Positions 35,938-43,302 of a stretch of 64,000 nucleotides of DNA are shown piece by piece. Below the pieces are notes generated by a model. That model had not been told where the DNA came from. It searched no databases and worked only from the letters and a program-made list of their open reading frames with translations. Each line of letters starts with the position of its first letter. Positions within the stretch are counted from its first letter, which is position 1. This stretch comes from Bifidobacterium anseris. Its GTDB lineage: Bacteria; Actinomycetota; Actinomycetes; Actinomycetales; Bifidobacteriaceae. Both the position numbers and the translations under genes were made by a program. The DNA is taken from assembly GCF_002860345.1 (NCBI RefSeq), contig NZ_NMYC01000001.1:124001-188000 (forward strand), read 5' to 3'.

Positions 35938-36534
35938 ATGCGAGTAAAGGAATGGGCTAAGCTGGAAGGCTTGAATGTTCAGACGGTATGGCGTTGGTGC
36001 CGTAGCGGGAACATGCCTGTCCCTTTCACGCGCACGAAGTCGGGTGCGGTGCTTATCCACGACCCGAAATACGAATCTGACAACACCCGCGAACCCATCG
36101 CGGAGGGACGCACGGTCTGCTATGCGCGCGTGAGTTCCGCCGACCAGAAAACAGATTTGCAACGTCAGGCAGACCGTCTGAAAGCGTTCGCCGTCGCAAT
36201 GGGTGTCACGGACGCCGAAGTGGTGACGGAGACGGGTTCCGGCATGAACGGTTCACGTCGCAAGCTCAACAAGGTTCTGGCCGACCCGACTATTGGCACG
36301 ATAGTCGTTGAGCATCGTGACCGTCTGGTACGCATGGACTTCCAGCTAATCCAGTCCGCTCTCGAAGCGCAGGACAGGCGTATCGTCGTTGTGGACGATA
36401 CGGAGATGGATGATGACTTGGTGTGTGACATGACCGAAGCGCTCACCTCGTTCTGCGCCCGTCTGTACGGCAAGCGCGCGGCGAAGCATCGCGCCATGAA
36501 AGCGTTGGAAGCGGCGGGTGAGAACGATGCTTAA
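35938..36534 (+). CDS. tnpA: IS607-type serine recombinase TnpA
   Basis: A 198-residue transposase. A MerR-like helix-turn-helix opens the protein (VKEWAKLEGLNVQTVWRWCR), the reverse order of ordinary resolvases and the hallmark of IS607. The catalytic domain follows with the nucleophile Ser in VCYARVSSADQKTDLQRQ and the Arg set in VVEHRDRLVRMDF. The C-terminal FCARLYGKRAAKHRAMKA is the family's oligomerisation end. The frame is intact, so the element may be active. The last 8 bases overlap tnpB. Confidence 0.93.
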   Translation: MRVKEWAKLEGLNVQTVWRWCRSGNMPVPFTRTKSGAVLIHDPKYESDNTREPIAEGRTVCYARVSSADQKTDLQRQADRLKAFAVAMGVTDAEVVTETGSGMNGSRRKLNKVLADPTIGTIVVEHRDRLVRMDFQLIQSALEAQDRRIVVVDDTEMDDDLVCDMTEALTSFCARLYGKRAAKHRAMKALEAAGENDA

Positions 36535-37813
36535 GGGAATCGACGTGGCGCTCGATCCGACGCCGACGCAGGAACGTCTCATGCGTCAGCATGCGGGCGC
36601 TGCACGATTCGCCTACAATGCGGCGTTGGCTCACATCAAGGCTTGTCTTGACCGCCATGAGAAAACGGGATGGTCGTACTACGGTCTGCGCCGCTGGTGG
36701 AACGGCAACAAGGACGTTCTTGCCCCGTGGTGGAAGGAAAACAGCAAGGAAGCGTACAACACCGGACTGGAAGCGCTGTCCAATGGGCTGACGAACTGGT
36801 GGAAGTCCAAGACCGGACAGCGCAAAGGCCGTCGCGTGGGGTTCCCGAAGTTCAAGAAACGCACCAAGGCCAAGCGTCGGTTCACGTACACGACCGGAGT
36901 TTTCGGCATCATCGAAGGCGACCCATACGGGTTGAAGCTGCCGCGCATCGGCCGTGTGCATTGCATGGAGAACATGCTCCTGCGCACGAAAGGCGGGAAG
37001 GTCACTCGCATGACCGTCTCCTACCACGGCAACCGCTGGCACGCCGCACTCACCGTTGACGTGTCTGAAACCGTTGCTCCACGGCGGAAGCCGGAAGGTT
37101 CCGTCGGCGTCGATTTGGGCATCAAGACGCTTGCCACGATGTCGGACGGCACCGTGGAATGCAATGAGCGTTTCCTGCGCAAGGCGCAGGACATGCTGCG
37201 CCACGAACATCGCGCACTGTCTCGCAAACAGTACGGCTCGAACCGTTACCGGAAGCAGCAGTCACGGCTGGGCAGGGTCGAGAACCATGTGGCGAACCAG
37301 CGTCGGGACAGGCTCGACAAGCTCACCACACGTCTCGCCAACACGTATGCGGACATCCACATCGAGGACTTGAACGTGCAGGGCATGATGGGCAACCACA
37401 AGCTCGCCAAAGACATCGCGGACGCCGCATTCGGCACCATTCGCACCATGCTCACCTACAAGACCGCGCAGACGGGTTCACGGCTGCATATCATCGACCA
37501 TTGGTATCCAAGTTCCAAGACGTGCTCGAACTGCGGGGCGGTAAAAGCCACACTGTCCCTCAACGAACGAACATATCATTGCGAACATTGCGGATACACG
37601 ATTGACCGCGACCTTAACGCGGCAATCAACATCAAGAATCACGTCGCCCCGAGTGCCGAGGAGACGGTAAACGCACGCGGAGGGAATGTAAGACGCGACA
37701 GCCCACGGGTTGCCGTGCGAAACCCTGTGAAACGTGAACCAAGCAGCAGCGACCGTTGCGTAGGACTTGGAGTTTCCGCTGGCAACGGCGGAATGCTAAC
37801 TAAAACAAACTAG
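36527..37813 (+). CDS. tnpB: TnpB RNA-guided nuclease of IS607 type
   Basis: A 428-residue TnpB, the ancestor class of Cas12. RuvC residues are present: D in VGVDLGIKTLATMSDG, E in DIHIEDLNVQGMMGN and D in TIDRDLNAAINIKNH. The zinc finger lies between them (CSNCG and CEHCG). The N-terminal region (DPTPTQERLMRQHAGAARFA) is the usual guide-RNA-binding half. The C-terminal 45 residues are Arg/Asn/Ser-rich and probably overlap the guide-RNA region. ATG 36527 overlaps the tnpA stop; GTG 36518 is less likely. All catalytic positions look intact. Confidence 0.93.
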   Translation: MLKGIDVALDPTPTQERLMRQHAGAARFAYNAALAHIKACLDRHEKTGWSYYGLRRWWNGNKDVLAPWWKENSKEAYNTGLEALSNGLTNWWKSKTGQRKGRRVGFPKFKKRTKAKRRFTYTTGVFGIIEGDPYGLKLPRIGRVHCMENMLLRTKGGKVTRMTVSYHGNRWHAALTVDVSETVAPRRKPEGSVGVDLGIKTLATMSDGTVECNERFLRKAQDMLRHEHRALSRKQYGSNRYRKQQSRLGRVENHVANQRRDRLDKLTTRLANTYADIHIEDLNVQGMMGNHKLAKDIADAAFGTIRTMLTYKTAQTGSRLHIIDHWYPSSKTCSNCGAVKATLSLNERTYHCEHCGYTIDRDLNAAINIKNHVAPSAEETVNARGGNVRRDSPRVAVRNPVKREPSSSDRCVGLGVSAGNGGMLTKTN

Positions 37814-37818
37814 TTAGC
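37795..37818 (+). ncRNA. hairpin at IS right end, possible part of TnpB guide RNA
   Basis: GCTAACTA (37795-37802) pairs with TAGTTAGC (37811-37818), spanning the tnpB stop and the right end. TnpB guide RNAs come from the 3' end of tnpB and continue past the element end into flanking DNA, so this hairpin may be in that RNA. Its full extent cannot be read. Confidence 0.4.
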
Positions 37819-37840
37819 AACGGCGATAGAGTCTGAACGA

Positions 37841-37891
37841 TACAGTGGACTCACATTTACAGTGGACTCACATGTACAGTGGTCGCACATC
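37841..37891. repeat. 17-bp tandem repeat (three units) upstream of xerC
   Basis: TACAGTGGACTCACATK at 37841-37857 and 37858-37874 is followed by a diverged third copy (37875-37891). It lies between the IS end and xerC. Confidence 0.75.
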
Positions 37892-37928
37892 GTTGGCGGC
37901 ACAGGCGGCATGAACAGGGGAGCGGACG

Positions 37929-38846
37929 ATGGCGGATGCGCGACGCATGATCGAGGAATACGTCGACTACTTGCGCGGCGCGAGGGGACTGAGCGAGCAC
38001 ACGGTGGCCGCATACCGCGGTGATCTGCTCGGCTGCATCGCCATCCTCGAATCGGGAGGCACGACCGAGCTCGATAACGTGACGCTCGATGACCTGCGCA
38101 TGTGGATGGCGCAGGAGTCGAAGCAGGTCGCCAAAAGCAGTCTCGCGCGCAAGACGATCGCCGTGCGCGGATTCTTCGCCTGGGCGCATCGGCGCGGACG
38201 GATCGCCCATGACCCGGCGGCCTCGTTGCGCACGCCGAAACTGCCGAAGACGCTGCCGGCCGTGCTCAACGAGACGCAGGCCGAAGCGCTGATGGACAAG
38301 GCGGACGCGGAGCCGGCCGACACGGACGATCCGCATCGTCGGGCGCTCGCGCTGCGCGACTGTGCGATGCTCGAAATGCTCTACGCGACCGGCATCCGCG
38401 TCGCCGAACTCGTGTCGATGGATCTGGACGACGTGCGCTACGGCAACCGCACGATCACCGTCACCGGCAAAGGGAACAAGCAGCGCGTCGTGCCCTTCGG
38501 AGCGCCGGCGCAGCATGCGCTCGAACGGTGGACGTCGCAGGGCAGACCCGTGCTGGCGAACGAGCGTTCGGGGAGTGCGCTGTTCCTCGGCGCGCGCGGA
38601 GGCCGCGTCGACCAGCGCGTCGTGCGCGCCGTCGTGCACCGCGAGGCGGCGCGCGCCGGCGTGCCCGACATCTCGCCGCACGCGCTGCGCCACAGCGCGG
38701 CGACGCATATGCTCGACGGCGGCGCCGACCTGCGCGAGGTGCAGGAGATGCTCGGCCACGCGTCGCTGCAGACGACGCAGCGGTACACGCACGTCTCGAT
38801 CGAGCAGCTCAAGGCGCGATACGCGCAGGCTTTCCCGCGCGCATGA
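37929..38846 (+). CDS. xerC: tyrosine recombinase XerC
   Basis: A 305-residue partner of XerD for dimer resolution at dif. Catalytic residues: R in YATGIRVAELVS, K in VTGKGNKQRVVP, HxxR in HALRHSAATHML, H in MLGHASLQTTQ and Tyr in QRYTHVSIEQL. The N-terminal SAM-like domain includes YVDYLRGARGLSEHTVAAYR. AGGGGAGCGGACG precedes ATG 37929. The IS607-type element has inserted just upstream, so its original promoter may be displaced. Confidence 0.92.
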   Translation: MADARRMIEEYVDYLRGARGLSEHTVAAYRGDLLGCIAILESGGTTELDNVTLDDLRMWMAQESKQVAKSSLARKTIAVRGFFAWAHRRGRIAHDPAASLRTPKLPKTLPAVLNETQAEALMDKADAEPADTDDPHRRALALRDCAMLEMLYATGIRVAELVSMDLDDVRYGNRTITVTGKGNKQRVVPFGAPAQHALERWTSQGRPVLANERSGSALFLGARGGRVDQRVVRAVVHREAARAGVPDISPHALRHSAATHMLDGGADLREVQEMLGHASLQTTQRYTHVSIEQLKARYAQAFPRA

Positions 38847-39111
38847 GCAAGGATTTCACGTAGTGAGAACGATTGCCGGACATCGTTGGCAATGTGACAC
38901 CCTGCGTTGCAAACGCTCGCATCGGCATGGCAATCGATATACGTAAGGAACCGATTCGCCATATGCATTGAGGTGACGGCGTTTCCTGACGGAACCGCCA
39001 GCCGTGCATGCCGCCATGTGCGCCGGCGGAACGGCGAATGCGGGCGTCGGTGATGACAGCGTTATCGGTTTCGGTGGTTGCATGGCTGTGGCACAATGGG
39101 AAGTTAATCGG
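38847..39111. other. intergenic region between xerC and oppA
   Basis: No gene is supported. A small inverted repeat ATTGCC-N10-GGCAAT (about 38871-38892) follows xerC and may end it. The oppA promoter presumably lies around 39078-39110 (TTGCAT at 39078-39083 is a possible -35), but no clean -10 can be assigned. Confidence 0.4.
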
Positions 39112-39153
39112 CGATGGGGTCGGAACTTGAAACGGTTTCGACCCCATCGTTTT
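39112..39153 (+). terminator. hairpin with U-tract in the oppA leader
   Basis: CGATGGGGTCGGAAC (39112-39126) pairs with GTTTCGACCCCATCG (39135-39149), one G-U pair, followed by TTTT. A second small stem (GGCGG with ACCGCC) follows. It is 46 bp before oppA, so it is either a late xerC terminator or an attenuator. Confidence 0.7.
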
Positions 39154-39199
39154 CGGCGGCGGGAACCGCCGAACGACTGCAAGGAAAAGGAGTGATCCC

Positions 39200-40822
39200 A
39201 TGAAGAAGAAGGCAATCGCCGTCGTCGCAGGTGCCTGCGCGCTCGGCATGCTGCTCGCCGGCTGCGGTGGATCGGGTGATTCGAACGCCAGCGGCAACGT
39301 CATCACCGCGTTCAACTCGGAACCGCAGAACGCGCTGATTCCGGGCGACACGAACGAGACCGGCGGCGGCAAGGTCGGCCAGCTGCTCTTCGCGAACCTC
39401 GTGCGCTACGACTCGAAGGGCGACACGAAGATGGAGGTGGCCGATTCGATCGAGCCGAACAAGGACGCGACCCAGTACACCGTCAAGCTCAAGGACGGCT
39501 GGAAGTTCACCGACGGCACGCCGGTGACGGCCGAATCCTTCACGAAGTCGTGGAGCTACACGGCCAATGCGAAGAACGCGCAGAAGTGCTCGTCGTTCTT
39601 CAGCATGATCAAGGGCTATGACGACCTGCAGAAGGACGGCCTCAAGGGTGACGAACAGCTCTCTGGCCTCAAGGTCGTTGACGACAAGACCTTCACCGTG
39701 GACCTGACCCAGCCGGATTCGGTCTTCCCGACGAAGGTCGGCTATCTGGCCTTCGCGCCGCTGCCGGAGTCCTTCTACAAGGATCCGAAGGCCTTCGGTG
39801 AGAAGCCGGTCGGCAACGGTATGTACAAGCTCGACAAGTGGGACCACAACTCGCAGATCGTGCTGACGAAGAACGCCGACTACAAGGGCGACGAGAAGCC
39901 GAAGAACGACGGCGTCACCTTCAAGATCTACACGTCCTCCGACTCCGCCTACGCCGACGTGCAGGCCGGCAACCTCGACGTGATGGACACCGTTCCGGCC
40001 TCCGACACGAAGACCTTCGAGAAGGATCCGTCGGTCGAAGCCTACAACAAGGCCGGATCGGTCATCCAGACCTTCACGATCCCGGCGGGCATGAAGCATT
40101 GGGAGACCAACACGAAGGAAGGCCAGCTGCGTCGCCAGGCGCTGTCGATGGCCATCGACCGCGAGCAGATCGTCAGCAAGGTGCTCAACGGCGTCGGCAC
40201 GCCGGCCACCGATTTCACGGCGCCGGTCATCCCGGGCTATTCGAAGGACCTCAAGAACGGCAAGTACCTCAAGGCCAATCCGACCGAGGCCAAGAAGCTG
40301 TGGGCACAGGCCGAGGCCATCTCCACGTGGGACGGCACGCTCACCTTCTCGTTCAACGCCGATGGCGGCGCGCAGCCGATCTACGACGCGATCGTCAACC
40401 AGGTGAAGAACAACCTCGGCATCAAGGCCGCGACGAACCCGATGCCGACCTTCCAGGAGTTCCGCAACGCGGTCTCCGAGCGCAAGATCGACGGTGCGTT
40501 CCGCACCGGTTGGCAGCCCGACTACCCGTCGGCCGAGAACTACCTGTACCAGCTCTATGATTCGGACGCGGCCGACGGCCACGGCTCGAACGACGGCGAC
40601 TACAAGAACGCCGATGTCGACGAGCTGCTGAGCAAGGCAGCCGCCGCGACGGACAGCGACGAGCAGATCGACCTCTACCATCAGACCGAGGAGATCCTGC
40701 TCGAACAGCTGCCGGCCATTCCGCTGTACTACTCGAACGCCAACGGCGTTGCCGCCAAGGGCGTCAAGGGCTTCGAGATGGATTGGCAGAACCAGCCGAT
40801 CTACGCGAACATGACGAAGTAA
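39200..40822 (+). CDS. oppA: peptide ABC transporter substrate-binding lipoprotein
   Basis: A 540-residue family 5 solute-binding protein that captures oligopeptides outside the cell. The signal MKKKAIAVVAGACALGMLLA leads to a canonical lipobox LLAGC with Cys at about residue 22. Family patterns follow: LVRYDSKGDTKMEVADSIEP, YTVKLKDGWKFTDGTPVTAE, GNGMYKLDKW and RRQALSMAIDREQIV. AAGGAAAAGGAG lies 6 nt before the ATG. It leads the opp operon; long hairpins before and after it suggest separate control of its high level relative to the permeases. Confidence 0.95.
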   Translation: MKKKAIAVVAGACALGMLLAGCGGSGDSNASGNVITAFNSEPQNALIPGDTNETGGGKVGQLLFANLVRYDSKGDTKMEVADSIEPNKDATQYTVKLKDGWKFTDGTPVTAESFTKSWSYTANAKNAQKCSSFFSMIKGYDDLQKDGLKGDEQLSGLKVVDDKTFTVDLTQPDSVFPTKVGYLAFAPLPESFYKDPKAFGEKPVGNGMYKLDKWDHNSQIVLTKNADYKGDEKPKNDGVTFKIYTSSDSAYADVQAGNLDVMDTVPASDTKTFEKDPSVEAYNKAGSVIQTFTIPAGMKHWETNTKEGQLRRQALSMAIDREQIVSKVLNGVGTPATDFTAPVIPGYSKDLKNGKYLKANPTEAKKLWAQAEAISTWDGTLTFSFNADGGAQPIYDAIVNQVKNNLGIKAATNPMPTFQEFRNAVSERKIDGAFRTGWQPDYPSAENYLYQLYDSDAADGHGSNDGDYKNADVDELLSKAAAATDSDEQIDLYHQTEEILLEQLPAIPLYYSNANGVAAKGVKGFEMDWQNQPIYANMTK

Positions 40823-40855
40823 GCCGGCTGGCGGTGGCCGCCTGATCCATGGACG

Positions 40856-40891
40856 GTCACCAGCACAGACGACGTCACCAGCACAGACGAC
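40856..40891. repeat. 18-bp direct tandem repeat after oppA
   Basis: GTCACCAGCACAGACGAC occurs twice without gap (40856-40873 and 40874-40891). Confidence 0.8.
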
Positions 40892-40915
40892 ATCGATGTC
40901 ATTGACGTCATCTCC

Positions 40916-40976
40916 GTCATCGACGACGAAGGGCTCCGGAACCACCGTGGTTCCGGAGCCCTTCGTCGTCGATGAC
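40916..40976 (+). terminator. 29-bp-arm hairpin between oppA and oppB
   Basis: Perfect arms 40916-40944 and 40948-40976 with a 3-nt loop (core AGGGCTCCGGAACCA). It lacks a U-tract. It probably ends or stabilises the oppA message. Confidence 0.8.
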
Positions 40977-41012
40977 GTCGCTCAGATCGGCGGCGTCATG
41001 CGCCTGCGCCCC

Positions 41013-41096
41013 TCAGTCCTGCCGCGTCTCCTCGGCGGTCTCGGACTCGTCATCGAAGAACTCGATGCGGACGGTCACGGTCGGCTGATCATGCAT
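41013..41096 (-). CDS. possible 27-residue acidic protein
   Basis: A small minus-strand frame in the oppA-oppB gap: starts MHDQPTVTVRIEFFDDE and ends in an acidic stretch. The ATG at 41096 has a strong purine-rich ribosome site GGAAAGGGGGGCGT, and AT-rich promoter-like sequence lies at 41115-41155. No family is known to me; it could be a real microprotein or chance. Confidence 0.35.
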   Translation of the reverse strand: MHDQPTVTVRIEFFDDESETAEETRQD

Positions 41097-41389
41097 ACGC
41101 CCCCCTTTCCGGTCATTTTTGATGTAAATGTATAGTTTAGCAATATAAATCCATCGTTTTTCGTCGCGCTCACAGTGTGGGACGTGGTGCGGCGCCACGC
41201 ATCGCCGTCACATTGCGCGAAGGCGCGCTGTTCGCCCGGAACGTGGACAGAACGTGTCCGCTTCGGACAATGGCATGAACAAATCGCCCCGGAAGTCAAG
41301 TCATGCGGTAGACTTGCTGGATACCGCGACCGCGAGCGGCATGATGCGTCATGCCCGAATGCGGTCTGTACGACAACAAGGAGCAACCA
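41097..41389. promoter_or_regulatory. oppBCDF upstream region
   Basis: An AT-rich patch (41115-41155; contains TATAGT and TATAAAT on the plus strand) is unusual in this GC-rich DNA. TAGACT at 41309-41314 is a candidate -10 for oppB. A palindrome GGCATGA-TGCG-TCATGCC (41338-41355) could be an operator. Nothing coding is seen on the plus strand. Confidence 0.4.
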
Positions 41390-42316
41390 ATGGGCAAATA
41401 TCTTCTGCGCCGCATCCTGCAGATGATCCCCGTGGTTCTCGGTACGACACTGTTGGTGTATGCGCTCGTCTTCGCACTCCCGGGAGACCCGGTCAAGGCG
41501 ATGTTCGGAGACAAGCCCGTCAATGAAGCCGTCGCTGCCCAGATCCGCGCCGAATACAATCTGGACAAGCCGTTCTTCGTACAGTATTTCCTGTTCCTGA
41601 AGAACGCGTTGAGCCTCAACTTCGGTGAGACCTTCGCCGGACAGCCCGTCATCGCGGAGATCGGGCGCGCGTTCCCGGTCACGATCAAGCTCGCGCTCAT
41701 GGCGTTCTGCTTCGAGGCGATCTTCGGCTGCGTATTCGGCGTCATCTCCGGCCTGAAGAAGGGCAAGTGGTACGACTCGGTCATCCTGATCGTCTCGCTG
41801 CTGCTCATCTCGGTGCCGACCTTCGTCACCGGCTTCCTCGGCCAGTATTTCCTCGGCGTCAAATGGCGCATCCTGCCGGTGACTGCCGGCTCGAACCCAG
41901 GCTTCCTCGATCTGCTGATGCCGGCGATGGTGCTCGGCTCGGTCTCGATGGCCTACATCATCCGCCTTGCGCGTTCCGAGGTCTCATCGAACATCGCGCT
42001 GGACTACGTGCGCACCGCGCGTGCGAAGGGCATGAGCAACACCTCGGTCACCTTCCGTCACATCCTGCGCAACTCGATGATCCCGGTCGTCACCTATCTG
42101 GGACAGGACCTCGGTGCGCTGATGGGCGGTGCGATGATCACCGAACAGATCTTCAACATCCATGGCATCGGCTTCCTCACCTACCAGAGCATCCTCAAGG
42201 GTGAGGCGAACATGGTCGTCTCGGTCGTCACGCTGCTCACGCTCGTGTTCGTCATCTGCAACCTGTTGGTCGACATGCTGTACGCGGCGCTTGATCCGCG
42301 CATCCGTTACGCGTGA
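41390..42316 (+). CDS. oppB: peptide ABC transporter permease
   Basis: A 308-residue DppB/OppB permease with six membrane segments, starting MGKYLLRRILQMIPVVLGTT. The EAA-type loop that contacts the ATPase is YVRTARAKGMSNTSVTFRHI, a typical OppB motif. ITEQIFNIHGIGFLTYQSIL and the end YAALDPRIRYA agree. AAGGAG lies 6 nt before ATG 41390. oppC follows after 11 bases. Confidence 0.95.
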   Translation: MGKYLLRRILQMIPVVLGTTLLVYALVFALPGDPVKAMFGDKPVNEAVAAQIRAEYNLDKPFFVQYFLFLKNALSLNFGETFAGQPVIAEIGRAFPVTIKLALMAFCFEAIFGCVFGVISGLKKGKWYDSVILIVSLLLISVPTFVTGFLGQYFLGVKWRILPVTAGSNPGFLDLLMPAMVLGSVSMAYIIRLARSEVSSNIALDYVRTARAKGMSNTSVTFRHILRNSMIPVVTYLGQDLGALMGGAMITEQIFNIHGIGFLTYQSILKGEANMVVSVVTLLTLVFVICNLLVDMLYAALDPRIRYA

Positions 42317-42327
42317 GGGAGGGCACA

Positions 42328-43281
42328 ATGACAGACATCACGAAACCGCTGCCGGGACAGGAACGCTACGTCGCGCCGCTCGACGAGACGCCGCTTGAGA
42401 CCGTGGACACGGTCGACGAATCGGCGCCCGCGACGAGCATGTGGGCCGACGCCTGGCGCACGCTGCGCAAGAACCCGTTGTTCATCATCTCGGGCGTCCT
42501 CATCATCTTCATCATCTTCGTCGCGCTCTTCCCGGGCGTCTTCACGAAGAACGACCCGAACTACTGCGACCTCACCAATTCGTTGGAGCCGGCGCGCCCC
42601 GGACACCCGTTCGGATACGACCTGCAGGGCTGCGACGTCTACTCGCGCGTCATCTACGGCACGCGCACGTCGCTGAGCGTCGGCATCCTGACGACGATCA
42701 TCGTCGTCGCCGTCGGCACGCTCATCGGTGCGATCGCCGGCTTCTTCGGCGGTTGGGTCGACGCCGTCCTCAGCCGTATCGTCGACATCTTCATGGCGAT
42801 CCCGATGCTGCTCGGCGCGATCGTCGTCCTGCAGATGTTCCGCACGGTCACGTCGATCTGGAAGGTCGTCCTCGTGCTCGCGCTCTTCGGCTGGGTCTCG
42901 ACGGCGCGCATCGCGCGCGGCGCCGTGCTCTCGTCGAAGAACCTCGAGTTCAACACGGCGTCCACGGCGCTCGGATCGACGCCGACGCGCAACCTGTTCC
43001 GCCATATTCTGCCGAACTCGGTTTCGCCGATCATCGTCATTGCGACGACCTCGCTCGGCTCGTACATCGTCTCCGAGGCGACGCTGAGCTTCCTCGGCAT
43101 CGGCCTGCCGACGACGACAGTCAGCTGGGGCGGCGACATCTCGAAGGCGCAGTCGATCCTGCGCACCGACCCGATGGTGCTGTTCTACCCGTCCGTCGCG
43201 CTCGCGATCACCGTGCTGGCGTTCATCATGATGGGCGACGCCGTCAAGGACGCGCTCGACCCCAAGAGCCGCACGGCCTGA
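42328..43281 (+). CDS. oppC: peptide ABC transporter permease
   Basis: A 317-residue OppC-type permease. A cytoplasmic head of about 45 residues with Pro/Thr precedes the first membrane segment (PLFIISGVLIIFIIFVALFP); five more follow. Family marks are HPFGYDLQGCDVYSRVIYGT, the EAA-like loop ASTALGSTPTRNLFRHILPN, and EATLSFLGIGLPTTTVSWGG. GAGGGAGGGCACA precedes ATG 42328. It is translated between oppB and the fused ATPase gene. Confidence 0.95.
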   Translation: MTDITKPLPGQERYVAPLDETPLETVDTVDESAPATSMWADAWRTLRKNPLFIISGVLIIFIIFVALFPGVFTKNDPNYCDLTNSLEPARPGHPFGYDLQGCDVYSRVIYGTRTSLSVGILTTIIVVAVGTLIGAIAGFFGGWVDAVLSRIVDIFMAIPMLLGAIVVLQMFRTVTSIWKVVLVLALFGWVSTARIARGAVLSSKNLEFNTASTALGSTPTRNLFRHILPNSVSPIIVIATTSLGSYIVSEATLSFLGIGLPTTTVSWGGDISKAQSILRTDPMVLFYPSVALAITVLAFIMMGDAVKDALDPKSRTA

Positions 43282-43302
43282 GATTTCCCGTAGGAGTAAG
43301 CA

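Larger units (their letters stand above)
35878..37821 (+). mobile_element. IS607-family insertion sequence
   Basis: The element carries tnpA (serine recombinase) and tnpB overlapping by 8 nt. Suggested ends are GTTGTTAGCT (35878-35887) and AGTTAGCAAC (37812-37821), an imperfect terminal inverted repeat matching at 8 of 10 positions. GG stands immediately outside both ends (35876-35877 and 37822-37823), as expected because IS607 elements insert at GG without target duplication. Base composition is lower in GC than the flanks. The ends are inferred. Confidence 0.7.
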
